A DNA stretch of 64,000 nt from Mesodorylaimus sp. YZB2_4 (GCA_030248295.1 JASANH010001517.1:186001-250000), one strand, 5' to 3'; numbered from the stretch's first letter, positions 23,915 through 35,375 are shown. The notes: generated from the sequence alone by a model not told the origin. Numbers and translations: made by a program.

Positions 23915-25238
23915 TAGGTAAGGCGGAAGAAGACAGTGTTGCCTAGTACTTTTTGAGTTGCTTCTGTCCGGTCTGTAGAAAAGTGCTTGGGGGGGGGGGA
24001 GGCGAATTGGAACTGTTCAGGTAGGCTTTTGTGTTCTGCCACAGCAATATTTTTTGATAATTCCAAACCATTAGATCCTTAAGTGATCCAAGTTTTCGAA
24101 TCTTCTTACCTCCAAATTTTCGTATGCATTTTTCCTGACAGATATTGTCTAATGTTTGTTGAATTCTCCTTCGAACTTGCACATTGCCTTGCCCAGGGTT
24201 TCAGTGGGGCTAATGTTTAGTTGGAATACCACACAATCGAGAAATTCTTTAGTCGTCACTATGATCATGCTTTACCACATCAAAACACGGATATACGCAC
24301 CCGAGCGTGAAGGGACACATACTCACGCCTAACCTACCTGGGCGTGGGTGCTGGCGGCTTCATCATTGCATGTTGAACCTTCTGCATACTGAACACAAAC
24401 GTTACTTTCACCGCGACGGCCATGTAAGCAGGTATACTAGGCATCAACGGTGGGTATACTCGCACTACTCGTCACACGGCTTGTCCAGATATGCTTGCCA
24501 TACCAGTGCTTATTTGTATGCAGGCTAGATGTAAAGCCAAGGGCGGGGGGGCAGCCGAACTACATCGACGCAAGCTACGTATATTAAAAAGGCACCCATC
24601 AGCAGCTTCGGATGAATATCAAAAGGGAACATAAGACCTCGAGCTAGTGCACCACATCATGGATTCCCCGACGGTGAAACGCCCTAAGGGCAATGGTAGC
24701 ATAACCAGCAAAACTTTGCTCATGCACCTGCACTTTACAAGTTCTCTGTATCCGTACTCGAATTAGTACATGAGACTGTTCTCCACCAGTACATCCCAGC
24801 CCTGCACTTCTCCTAGTGTCTACAGCAGCCACCAGTGCGATACTCTTATCAGACATCGGTGCTACTAAATGCTCGTCTGGTGCACTTCTCAGTGAAATAA
24901 ATCTGTTATCGCATTAGGAGAACGCACAGAAGCTTTAAAATCATAGACCATAGAACAGTAAAGACAGCTAAGCACCTGATAAGCAATTGATTTTCGGATA
25001 TGATTCTGCATACAGAAAACAGTGCGGCTGTTCTTACACTTCAAGCCTCACACTTGACCGATTCTCCACCAAAGGTAGCATCCTGTTGCACTTGTAAAAT
25101 AATGCAGATAAGAAAATGATAAGGCACTAAACCTAGCAGGTTTGTCAAACTTTTAGCGAACGACTAAATCAAAACTAGTTCCTTCTCAAACCCCCATCCG
25201 TCGAGTAGTAAAATTTACAGCTTCGGCTCCCTGCAATA
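23915..25238. other. Intergenic, no gene seen
   Basis: Contains a G-run at 23990-23999. 24245-24340 resembles the short repeat at 57013-57095 (CCACATCA, GTGAAGGGACACAT). No supported gene. Confidence 0.45.
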
Positions 25239-27443
25239 ATGTCTAAATTTCTGCCCCCTATTAGTGAATCAGAGAAAGAAGGCATCGAGAAGATCAGGGA
25301 AATATTGGGGAACGAATTGCCTCACGATTTAGACACCGACTTCAATCTCCGAAGATGGGTTTGTGGCTGGAAAGGGGACATGAAGCAAATCGAACCCAGA
25401 CTCCGCACATACATCCAAAACAGGAAGGCCCTCAAACTGGACGCTCCTGATCTGCTCGACCAACCAATTGATCCAATTATTCATCGAGGGTTCAAGCATT
25501 TATCGCTCAGCGTCCGCATAAATCCATTGATCAATCCAATCGATAACACAGTTGTCGTTTATTATCGATTAGGAAATGTTGATTTGACCGGATTGACTAA
25601 AATATTTACACCGAGCGAGTATCTGTACATGTCATTTCACATGTCTGAGGTCGTCCATCGACATATCATGCGTCAAGAAAAGATTAGTGGGAAACCCTCG
25701 GGTATTACTCTACTTTATGATTTGCACGGAATTCACTACGGCGATTTCATCAATCCATCAGCACCGCACATGAAATTAGGCGCCTTGGCTATGGCTTTGC
25801 AGCAAGACTACTACTGCGATATGCTGCATCAGATCGTGTGCGTTCGTGTTCCCCCATTCATGAGCATAGTGTGGGAGATCATGAAAAGATTTCTGAATGA
25901 GGCCACTCAAAAGAAGTTCATTATGTTCACCGAGCACAAATTTCGGCAGCACATTTTCGATTACGTCCACCCATCGTGCGTGCCATTGTCCTATGGAGGC
26001 GAGTACAGAGAAACTGACGACACCACTGATCCACGGTTGGCATATTTGCAGATCGATGCAGATATGGGCACTTCTATCCCACAACCAGTGGCAGAGTCGG
26101 AATATTTCAAATCGTCATGGATACCAGAGTGGACATGTGAGCACATCAAACCGAAGCGCACCCTGACTGTCGTCAGGTCTGTGAAAGATGCGGCGAAGAC
26201 GGTGCTCCGTTGGCAGTTCGAGACCAATGCCAATGTCGACTTTACGGTTTATTATAAAAAAGAAGGTACCTACAAGGAAAATGAAGAATATTGGGAAATG
26301 AAGGATATTGCTTCTCCTTCCCGCCAGGCTTGACTCGCCTTTCTCTGCCTTACGAGAATTCCTCTGTAACCAGCATTCCTGGGCGGTCGGGAGATCGATA
26401 CTCTCCCTGGCTGGGAGACATCAACATCTCTGCTTGGTGTTTCTAGGGCATGTAGAGTCGCGAGACTAACCTGGCTCCAGTTGGGGGTATTTGTTGCAGA
26501 GACTTCGGTCTCGACTATCTCCCGCCGGCGCGCTGGTTACACCCCGGCTCACAATGAGTCACTCTCGCTTCTGCTTCAAAAGCCAAACAATTTGTGAGGG
26601 TGAAATTGAAATTACATATATTCCCTAGGACAGAGTAACGGTGCGCTTGCGCTATCGAGAGATAAGCGTGCTAATGAGATACAGCGAGGAGCCTTTGTCG
26701 ATCTGATTCGAGTGCTTTCAGACATTGAGTTTTGGACATAGAATGGGATATTGAGGGCGGAATGGGTGAACTTAATCCATTACTGCAAAATATTCGGGGA
26801 TGGCTAATAATATACATACTAAAGTCAAAACTGTATTTTTTTCCATCCACTTACGATTAGCTTATAACTTTTGCTTATCCTACTTCATCATATATTTTCC
26901 AGATGGTGTAATGCAAAGAGGTTACATACTGACTTTTATTGCTTTTGACTGATTGACCTTATGGTTTTCGCGCTAGCAGAGGTATCAGGCATCGAGGAGC
27001 CAATCGAGCATAATCAGGCGACCCGTTCTGTCGCTACCATGCAGTACATAAGAAAGCATAAGCTGGTACTGCACCCTGTCATGAACGATATCATTACGGC
27101 CTATAAGCGTGAGGGGCCGTGTGGCGTAATGGAAAACGCGTCGGACTTCGGATCCGAAGATTGCAGGTTCGAGTCCTGCCACGGTCAGCCACCCATTTTG
27201 TAGTTTCTACTGGGTCAGCACCTGTTTTTTTTTGTACATATGACATCAGCTGTTGCATTTTCAGGTCATTCACGGAAAATGGTGGTTCCGAAATTCACTC
27301 TGTGCACACCTCATTTCCCAGAAGAAAATCACCTGCGTTGTCGTGATTACGGCGATGGTGACTACACTTTTGAATTTTCCAACCGCAGCACTTCTTGGTT
27401 TAGTTTGAAATTATCTTATTGCATTATTGAAACAGAAGGTTAA
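25239..27443 (+). CDS. SEC14-like CRAL-TRIO-GOLD protein, copy B (2 exons)
   Basis: A 401-residue lipid-transfer-type protein. Exon 1 is 25239-26265 and exon 2 is 27265-27443; exon lengths (1027 and 179 bp) are identical to copies A and C. The CRAL-TRIO N region, CRAL-TRIO domain (VCVRVPPFMSIVWEIMKRFL) and GOLD domain are all intact. The first 14 codons (MSKFLPPISESEKEG) differ from copy A (MSNLLPLVSELEKEG), but the following kilobase, the intron, the nested tRNA and part of the 3' flank are nearly identical. This indicates a recent duplication or a gene-conversion tract starting near codon 15. AATAAA at 27625-27630. Family function: cytosolic lipid or lipid-signal carrier with a GOLD protein-interaction module; specific role unknown. 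Confidence 0.9.
26366..26545 (-). mobile_element. SINE middle module in intron of SEC14-like copy B
   Basis: Same inverted SINE module as in copy A (13225-13410), with GTAACCAGCGCGCCGGCGGG on the minus strand and a small deletion relative to A. Confidence 0.7.
27115..27187 (+). tRNA. tRNA-Arg (anticodon TCG), copy B, intronic
   Basis: A 73-nt cloverleaf in the intron of copy B, same orientation as the host. Acceptor GGCCGTG/CACGGTC, anticodon loop CTTCGGA (TCG), T arm GCAGG-TTCGAGT-CCTGC, discriminator A. TTTT follows at 27196. The acceptor differs from copy A by a paired change (G5-C68 instead of T5-A68) and has full pairing apart from G2-U71. Both copies look functional. Confidence 0.93.
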
Positions 27444-28567
27444 GAGTAGGCAGGTGTGACAATCTCCGAGACTGGCTGATTGTGAATGAAATAGAAGCGT
27501 GTTTTGGAATTGATGCTGGAAATCGGGCTCGGCCCATCACCCCACAGGACATGCCACAGATGTGTAACAGCTACTATCGATGCATCTCATCACTTGTTTT
27601 CCAATGAGGGGTGATAGATCGAATAATAAATCAATGAAGCGATAGAGTAGGTTTCTAAAGCATCATCAAGTTAAGGAAATAAATAGTTTAATTGGCTGAC
27701 ACGGAAAATATCTCATCAAAAAGTGATATTGTGCTTTATAAATGGTTAATACAACAACGTAAACAGCGAGAGGCGAAGAAAAATTATAAATAAAATACTG
27801 CGAATTTTATTCAATTTTTTTAAACAAAGTCTTGTTCACCTGGTTGTTAGCCTTACGCACTTGCTGTCTGCTCGAAGCGCCTGGCGCCATCGGATAGTTT
27901 GCGTAAGCAATAAAAACTAGTGTGGGTGTAGTTTTCAGTGTGTGCTTTTGAGATTGAGAAGAACATTGAGAACTCAATATTTCGTGCTGTGATTGTAGTG
28001 ACAAGCGTGGTGCATGAGGCACACCCTAGTTATCGAGTTGAAAAGCTGACCACTGCTGGCCACGTGAATGAGGGCAGCCAAAACTATGAACCAGAGTAAA
28101 AGCTACCGAAGGGAGCAACACAAGCCATTTAAAAAACAGCGGGCTTCTCACTGCACCGAGACACTACTATGTAAAAGCGGAGCCAGATTGAGAGATTTGT
28201 GCCGAATATGACCGAAATAAATTTAGCTCAAAGTTAGGCAAAACAGTTCCACCTTCCAAAAGATTATCAGAAGGTGGTCGGCATATGAACGTATAAACAT
28301 ATGCCAGCGCGGCTACGTGTCCATAAACGGCGCGAACTGGGATACCTGGCTAACAATGGAAGACCAGACCAGTCCTAGCACGTCCCCGTTCATCATTCGT
28401 TAGTCAGTTGTGACAACAGAAGATAAAGCGGCCATACCACCAATGTGCCAGGCAACCGCTTAGCACTTTCAGATAAAACTAGTTCTCAATTTTCATCAGC
28501 TGGCGGCTGACATTCTTTATAGAACATTGCTATACATTTTATGACATTGTACAGTTAGCCGTTAAGA
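27444..28567. other. 3' flank of copy B and intergenic sequence before copy C
   Basis: 27444-27660 is homologous to the 3' flank of copy A. The rest (27660-28567) is AT-rich and shows no gene; the minus frame 27807-28022 has no motif. Confidence 0.5.
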
Positions 28568-30768
28568 ATGGAGAAATTTCTGCCTCTTGTCAGTGAGTCG
28601 GAGAAAGAAGGCATCGAGAAGATCAGGCAAATATTCGGGGACGAATTGCCCCATGACATAGACACCGATTTCAATCTCCGAAGATGGGTTTGTGGCTGGA
28701 AAGGGGACATGAAACAAATCGAACCCAGACTTCGTGCGTACATCCAAAACAGGAAGGCCCTCAAATTGGACGGCCCCGATCTTCTGGACCAACCTCTAGA
28801 TCCCATTGTCCGTCGTGGGTTCAAGCATTTTTCCATCAGTGTTCGCGCAAATCCCTTGATCAATCCAATGGACAACACAGTGGTGTTGTATTATCGGTTG
28901 GAAAATGTTGATTTTCCAAAATTAACCAAGATGTTTACTCCCAGCGAGTACTTGTATTTAACATTTCTGATGTCAGAAATGCTTCTTCGACAAATCCTTC
29001 ATCAAGAAAAGATCAGTGGAAGGCCGTCTGGAGTTACCCTACTTTATGATTTATATGGAATTCATTTTGGCGATTTCATGAATCCATCAGCGCCGCACAT
29101 GAAATTAGGGACCTTGGCCATGACGCTGCAGCAGGACTACTTCTGCGATTTGATGCATCAGTTCGTGTGCGTTCGTGTTCCCTCATTCATGAGCATATTG
29201 TGGGAAATCACAAAAAAGTTTATGAACGAAGCTACTCAAAAGAAATTTCTGATGTTTTCTGAACATAAATATCGGGAGCACATTTTTGACTACATCGATC
29301 CATCGTGCGTGCCAGTGTTTTTTGGGGGCGAATATAGAGAGACTGAGGAGACCACTAATCCCCAAATGAAATATTTGCACATCGATGCAGATATGGGCAC
29401 TTCGATTCCACAACCGGTGGTTGAATCAGAGTATTTCAAATCCTCGTGGACGCCTGAATGGATTCATGAGCACATCAAACCCAAGCACACTCTGACTGTC
29501 GTCAGGTCTGTGAAAGATGCGGAAAAAACAGAGCTGCGCTGGCAGTTCGAGACCAATTCCAATATCGATTTTGCAGTTTACTACGAAAAAGCGGGTAAGT
29601 GGTCATTGGCCACTGGAGTTTGGGTGGCCAGAAGTGATGTCCAGCTATGGTGTCTTTATAGGGGGAAAAATATTTTCTAGGGGCTATATCAAAACTTCTT
29701 TGTTTCCTTTTTTGGCCCATTTTCTCGTTCCAGGCGAGGCTACCTTTTTATTGTTTTGGAAAACAGGACTTGACTGTTGAGCCTAGTTATGCTGCCGCCC
29801 GTGACGGATGTATGTTCACAATCAGAGAGAGCGCGTAGAGCTCTTTTTACGCGATTTTGGTTCCCCAAACCCGCCAGCGCCCGTGAGGGGACCTGGATTA
29901 AAGACTCCGCCATACTGTACATATATCTACGTAATGGCTTTCGGCTTTCGGCTTTCGCCCTGAAGAGATAAAAAGTGGCTCAGCCATCGTCGGGCGTGCA
30001 GGGCGTTATTAAATAAACCCAGTTTCTCTGACGGCTGGGATTCGAACCCAGGTCGACCAGCTGCTATGACAGACGCCTTCACCACTTTTGCCCTGTTTTC
30101 TCGTTTGTTGCTTCCCAGTGCGAGTCTGTTGCACCAGCATCGACCGAATCCCTGAACTGGCTGAACCAAACCACCACACTGGCGATCTTTTACCGAACCG
30201 AGTCAGCTTTTTTGGACAGAACCACTGAACAGAACCAATGCATTTGGAATTTCCTGCGCACATTCGTGAAAATGCGAATATTTTGCTCCAGATTTCAGTT
30301 TTGCGATGATTTTCTTTTTTTTTCTTACTTGTGGTTCTGTCTTTATTGACTTCAAAATTTGCATTCCAAAACTGGTTCAACGGGATTGACTACTAAAACT
30401 TTGAAATTATAGGTGATGATAAACTGAATGTAGGATATAAGATGTATGAAAACATGGGAAATTCGGTTCGGTTTAGTCGATGCTGGGTTGCGTGGCGAGG
30501 ATAAATATATGAGACGGCAGTTTTGGTAGCCTCGGAGGGAGCTGTTTTCTGCATGCACCTACAGTAACTAATATTGCTCTTTACTGTAGGTCAGCCCCGG
30601 AAATTGGTGATTCCGAAATTGACTCTCTGCACGCCTCACTTTCCAGAAGACAATCATTTATTCTGCCGCGATCACGGCGAAGGTGATTATATCTTCGAGT
30701 TCACAAATCATAGCACTACTTGGTTTAGTTTGAAATTATCCTACTGTATTGTGGAAAGGGAAGTGTAG
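28568..30768 (+). CDS. SEC14-like CRAL-TRIO-GOLD protein, copy C (2 exons)
   Basis: A 401-residue paralogue, exon 1 28568-29594 (donor GTAAGT) and exon 2 30590-30768, with the same lengths and phase as A and B. It is more diverged: EKFLPLVSESEKEG start, VNPLINPMDN-type CRAL-TRIO core, VCVRVPSFMSILWEITKKFM, and GOLD start LTVVRSVKDAEKTELRW. The final exon has HFPEDNHLFCRDHGEG and SYCIVEREV. The 995-bp intron has no tRNA-Arg. It instead carries a tRNA-like SINE head and a CCGAAC-rich repeat. Together with A, B and pseudogene D it forms a local lipid-transfer family of about 18 kb. Confidence 0.9.
29985..30110 (-). mobile_element. tRNA-derived SINE head in intron of SEC14-like copy C
   Basis: On the minus strand, AGTGGTGAAGGCGTCTGTC resembles a pol III A-box region. 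CTGGGTTCGAATCCCAGCC is a near-perfect B box in a T-arm-like hairpin. It does not fold as a full tRNA. It occupies about the position that holds the real tRNA in copies A and B, but in the opposite orientation. Confidence 0.6.
30128..30370 (+). repeat. CCGAAC-rich interspersed repeat, copy 3
   Basis: Starts CAGCATCGACCGAATCCC, with CTGAACC/CCGAACC steps and then a T-rich tail (ATTTTGCTCCAGATTTCAG, compare 4780-4800). Located in the intron of SEC14-like copy C. Confidence 0.55.
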
Positions 30769-30999
30769 GATCAGCAGTGATTGCTGTTAGCCCGTGGTCT
30801 ATGTCAGAATGAACTTTGGACACAGAGGGACTTGATTTTACTGCTGAGCGGAGGGCGCTGAATTGTATTTGGGGATCATTTGCTAATTTTCGCGAAAAGC
30901 AAAAAGTCGATCTACCACCTCACAAAAAGACATGCGCACAAGTTCCTTCTTCTATGTACTCGCCATTTGCCAGATAAATTAACTTTCGACCAACGAATT

Positions 31000-31200
31000 T
31001 TAACCGCCAGACCAGTTGCCTCTGACCTAGTGCTTCAAGTTGGGCAGGCAATGTAACCAAGCCTGGCAGGCGTAGGAGGGAGCGTGGTCGGCAGAACACA
31101 CACTCCAGGCAAGTCTTGCGACTACCTATGGCCGAAACATCAACCCGAGAGGATAGCCATGGCCTACCAGGCACGAGGGTTACACTAATCGCAAGAGGCT
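31000..31200 (+). mobile_element. SINE-derived sequence
   Basis: AGGCAAGTCTTGCGACTACC and GAAACATCAACCCGAGAGG match the SINE middle module of 7480-7560. It is followed at 31240-31440 by GGGGCCGGTTTCACAATG-type sequence of unknown family. No gene in 30769-31636. Confidence 0.5.
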
Positions 31201-31636
31201 TGTAAAATTTCCAATCCACTAAGCTGGATTACACAGACCTGGGGCCGGTTTCACAATGAGGGGGTTAAAGCTTGTGCCTAGGTGTTGCAAAACCAGTCCT
31301 TGGCTCCGCCCATTTCTCCGCACATCTACCGGTCCATGGCCGAAGGGAGATGCGGGGTACATGATTTTAGTCGCTCTCATTGTCAGACCCCCGTTCCGCA
31401 GTACTGTAGTGATCAAACATAGCACTCCACAACAGACTACCCCGAACTCATCCGACTCCCTTATTGACCGCTGACCTTTATTTGCCTTTTATTTCTTTGT
31501 TCATGGCCTCAGCGAAACACCGAAATTTACTGTCTAGCATAACCCTATGCATATCTGTTCCCCACGGCATAACAAGAATACATAACCGAATAAAAGTTTC
31601 TAAAGTTATAAAATATTTGGTTTCCGTAAGACATGA

Positions 31637-32248
31637 TTATCGTGTGGGAAACCTGTCAGGGAAAACTTTACACTCACAAAACACAACAACGTTATACTTA
31701 ACAAACTCCCAAGCCTCCACTAAAATCGGTTCGTCTTTGTCCAGAACATCGTAGGGTAACATGTCCACATTATTGGCCGTGATCTCGACGCAGGTACCGG
31801 GTAGACGTCGCAGAACATTGACCAGGTACGTTCGAGGTCTGCAATAATATGTCCCGAAGAAGCACCGGTCGCTCGTACATTTCTTAGAATTCAAATATCG
31901 TGGATAATGATCAAGACCCAAATCGACCACTTCCGGCACCGTATCGCAAGTCCATGGTTCCTTCCAATTCCGTCTTCTATGTCGTCTACCCGATGTACCG
32001 AAATCATCCGCCATGTCCAAGCTGGCTAATTGGGGTCCTAATGGAGCAGAGTTTGATTTCCTCGGGTCGGCCATACTCATGTAACGAGCATCGAATGCTT
32101 CGCCTAATCGTCGATGTAAAGATTCATCGGGCATCGGTCGGCAATATCGCTGATTTGAAACGTGCAGGCCCAAACCTAGCACCAAATCCAGATTCGAACA
32201 AATGAAGGTCGATAATACGAGTAAATGTAAAAATAATAACCCGAGCAT
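31637..32248 (-). CDS. Trunk/PTTH-like cystine-knot ligand, single exon
   Basis: Secreted signalling ligand candidate of 203 residues. The start chosen, ATG at 32248-32246, puts MLGLLFLHLLVLSTFICS at the N-terminus as a signal peptide; an upstream in-frame ATG at 32311 would bury it. A basic stretch GRRHRRRNWK (a possible furin-type site) precedes the C-terminal domain. That domain reads VDLGLDHYPRYLNSKKC, CFFGTYYCRP, YLVNVLRR and ends FCECK. DLG..YPRY..., spaced Cys pairs and a final CxC are the pattern shared by trunk, PTTH and noggin-like cystine-knot ligands. In insects trunk/PTTH activate the Torso receptor kinase; whether that receptor exists here cannot be seen. AATAAA on the minus strand at 31482-31477. 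Assignment rests on pattern recognition only. Confidence 0.68.
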   Translation of the reverse strand: MLGLLFLHLLVLSTFICSNLDLVLGLGLHVSNQRYCRPMPDESLHRRLGEAFDARYMSMADPRKSNSAPLGPQLASLDMADDFGTSGRRHRRRNWKEPWTCDTVPEVVDLGLDHYPRYLNSKKCTSDRCFFGTYYCRPRTYLVNVLRRLPGTCVEITANNVDMLPYDVLDKDEPILVEAWEFVKYNVVVFCECKVFPDRFPTR

Positions 32249-32771
32249 GGCCTCTGCATTGGATAAAATAACAGACGAAGAATAACGTAAATTATGCGGC
32301 ACAATGGTCATCGCACGCACGAGGTCAACAAAGCAGCCGCTTCAACAAATCGACATTAGTGACCAATCGGTCACCTCTTCCCGCCAAGGTTGTTGTCTGT
32401 ATGCCTGCGCATCACAAAATGGCGCCAAATTCAAATGGTTGTAGGATTTAAGAATTATAGTAATATTGAGTTTTTATCAGTGGGCAATAATGGATACAGT
32501 CTGATAAATGTGTAAGCTGATAAGTCAGTAATATTCATCATTAGTACTCATATTCTGATTAGTATTCATATGCTCTTCCTCCCACCACCAAACAACCGGC
32601 ATCAATGCAAGTGCTACGATGACAAGGTGACTGCAGAAAATGGGGTCTTTGCGCGACAAGCCATGATGACAGGCTGCAACATACTTCACACTGCTTACAA
32701 CAAAGCGGAACCGAGACAGTATCTGGTCACTTTGCATTGCTCCTCCCGTCGGGGGTGGTCGTGTCTGATTC
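32249..32771. promoter_or_regulatory. Divergent intergenic region between ligand and membrane-protein genes
   Basis: About 520 bp separate the divergently transcribed trunk-like gene (minus) and the membrane-protein gene (plus). Both promoters should lie here. I see no clear TATA box near either start. Confidence 0.35.
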
Positions 32772-33652
32772 ATGCTCGGCACATTGTTTTGTCACCTACA
32801 GTATTTGTCAACAGTCGTTGCCTTGGAAGAAATGGCGCCATCGCTTGATCGCAATATGAAGCCTTCAGTTTGGCTATTAGCGTCGTTCACGAACACTTGG
32901 TCGAGCTTAGCCCTGACGGTACTGTCATCCATTTTGTTTTCGGCGTTGGTTTGGTTGTTGTTGGGTTTGTGCGCGTGTTGTGGGGCCGATAAGACCAAGA
33001 AACGCCATCGCCGATTGCAGGAATTAGCTGATGCTGCTGTTCCTCCGCCGCCTGATGCAGTGAGTCTCCTCTCAACTACGACCGCTTCCCGTGTGTCTCT
33101 AGATCGGAGTGGAATGGACGTTTGGAAAGGAATGTCAAAAAAAGAAAAAGCAAAATCGAGGAGCAGGAAGAAACAAAGACGCACAAATAAGGACAAGATT
33201 TCTGTGATTTCTGAAAAAAGGACACGAGGACACGCGGACACGACAGGAGCTACTGATGAAGAAACAATCTCCTCGAGGCTGTCAGGCACAACGGCGATTT
33301 ATAAAGATAAGAAACCGTCGAAGTATCGGCGTAACATGGACAACGGAGACGCATCGACCGAAATAAACAACAAAACGGTGTTTACTCCACGAATAACTGA
33401 CGTGTCGACCATCCGTACTCGAGATACGATAAATACTCGGCCAAGAAAATATATCGCAGTGAGTTGAATTTACCCAGACTACGACAATTGAATTTATCAT
33501 TGCTGTCTTTGTTCTGTTTACAGTTCTCGAAAGAGTCAAATGCGGTAAATTACGTGACATTGCATCCAGCTGCTTCACTGGTACACAATATTTTTCATAA
33601 ATTCCAAAAAGAATGCTACCCGAGTCTTACTTTTTTTATAGCCCGGTGCTAG
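32772..33652 (+). CDS. Unrecognised single-pass membrane protein with basic tail (2 exons)
   Basis: Not recognised. Exon 1 32772-33458 joins exon 2 33524-33652 through a 65-bp GT-AG intron in phase 0 (GCA|GTGAGT ... TTTACAG|TTC), giving 271 residues, or 251 from the second ATG at 32832. A hydrophobic segment LALTVLSSILFSALVWLLLG followed by CACC (possible palmitoylation) anchors it. The long tail is very basic and Ser/Thr-rich (KKEKAKSRSRKKQRR), suggesting a type III or tail-out topology with a charged cytoplasmic domain. If the intron is retained, translation stops after two more codons, so the 231-residue form is possible. No family can be named. Confidence 0.6.
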
Positions 33653-33659
33653 AATGAAA

Positions 33660-34120
33660 AACCAACAATCAGTGGCTCGATATATCGAACTACCATCGAT
33701 CACTACAAAATATACGAATGATCGCACCTTGGGCCATTATCGAACTTTACATCTTGCCGACTCGCGTGTCTTCGACAAACCGCAGACTACCTGAGGTAAT
33801 GAGCGTGGGTAATATTTATTGTAGCGCAAGAACACTTCAAGTCGCTACGGTCGATCCTAACTGCTGTAAAATCCAATCAAGTTTCGTGTCATATGCATCC
33901 GAAACGTTCGTCGTCATGTTTTATTACATGCCAAACGCCTATGTGCACTGGAGGGAGAACAAACGAAACGAATTACTGGACCACGAGTCGAACACTCGCC
34001 CGTAACCGCACTAGGCATGAAAGGGGGACTCTAACCCACCGGCTCTGTCCGGCCTGTTCGCACAGCGTATAAGCGAATGGAGCCGTGACCTCGGAGTCCA
34101 GTCTGCTCGCCTAATGTTCA
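33660..34120 (-). repeat. Inverted-repeat arm 1 (SINE-like)
   Basis: 33890-34108 is the reverse complement, with mismatches, of 35535-35760. Paired blocks include GACTCCGAGGTCACGGCTCC, GAGTGTTCGACTCG and AAACATGACGA(C/T)GAACGTTT. The GTTCGACTC piece resembles a pol III B box, so this may be another SINE family. Confidence 0.65.
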
Positions 34121-34539
34121 AATCAATGATACCGTATCCGCACAAAAAAAGGAAAGCAAGCAAATGCGTACTTACTGTAATTTACTACCAATGCCAGAGG
34201 TGCTTGGAGCTTGGTGATAAGCAAAAGTTCCATGTGACTGACCAAAATGATCGAGTGATGAATCCTGACGGCGTTCATGCCCAGTTCTGAACTCCCTGTA
34301 ATCGACCGGCGGTCGAGGTTTTGAAAATCGAGCGCGAAATCATCGAACGCACTGGCCGTGAAGGGCTGAAGCCATTGCAAGCGTACGGACAAGGCGTTGC
34401 GTCGATATCCTGCTCAGGCTGATCAAGAAGCAGTTGAATTGGCTTTTCATCCTTTCAAGCAAATGAGAAGTAGTCTCCATTTTTTTTTAATTTCTGTGGG
34501 CCGAAGCCCGTTTTTGCTTGTAGCCGACCAGCAGTCAAA

Positions 34540-34915
34540 CCTTATAAGCAGGGCTGTGCGGGGACCGGCACACACAGCAGCTTCCCCCTGCGTGTCTCCA
34601 CTAGGAGCACCTCCACGCGAGGGCATCCTAAACAGGACACCGACTTCCTCGGACGATGGCGGGTGGGCTTTGAACCCTGTCGGTGTTCGACACCGAGACT
34701 GTCTATCCGTTTAGCTTCCGTCTCTCCACTCGGAGCGCCTCGGCGGTACCGGTTGAGTCACCCACGTCCTGGCGTGCAAGGTCAGCAGGGTTTATGGTTC
34801 GCAAACCGACCTCCATCGCTGGGGATCGAACCCAAGACTAGTCCAGCTACACGCTCTAAATCAATACGGAGAGACGGATGCTTAACCGCTGCACCAATGC
34901 TGCCGCAGAAGTAGT
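34540..34915 (-). mobile_element. tRNA-derived SINE, near-full copy
   Basis: On the minus strand it starts with a tRNA-like head near 34915 (GGTGCAGCGGTTAAGC, then B box GGGTTCGATCCCC). It continues through the tail module shared with 8120-8370 (ACACCGACAGGGTTCAA, CATCGTCCGAGGA, GCCCTCGCGTGGAGGTGCTC). The repeated middle module is missing. Confidence 0.75.
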
Positions 34916-35111
34916 CTTCATGGGGAGGAGATGTAGTCCTAAGTGTGACGTGTTCCTTTGTGACTAAGTACCCATCTTTATGGCTCTGGCTAGGAATGTC
35001 ATCCCTATCGCGGACATCAATGACCCACCTGCCCCATATCAGCTGACGATGCGGGGTCGAGAAGCCTTTACCACTGACCTGGATCATCCTTGAGCTAATG
35101 AGAACAAGTTA

Positions 35112-35375
35112 TTGCACAATGCAAACAACATTCTCATCTTCGCCTCGGAGTTGGACCTCGAAGTTATGAACTCGTGTGAATACTGGATTGGAGATGGCAC
35201 ATCGAGTTCTTCCCATCCGAACTTCATCAACTCTACACAATTCATGCGCTTTGCAAAATATTGCTGCGCGCAAATCGAGGTTGCTACGCGAAATAGCTGC
35301 TTTACTGGTCGGTCCAATGAAGCCTTGATGCAGCTGATCGAGAGACATGTGCGTTTTATGATGCATCGTCTGTAA
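35112..35375 (+). pseudogene. Possible MULE/FLYWCH-type transposase fragment
   Basis: An 87-codon frame beginning NNILIFASELDLEVM and WIGDGTSSSSHPNF resembles the start of MULE transposase domains, in which ILIFA...L..L......W..DGTF is followed by the catalytic region. It then loses similarity. It probably represents a short relic; too little remains for a firm call. Confidence 0.4.
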
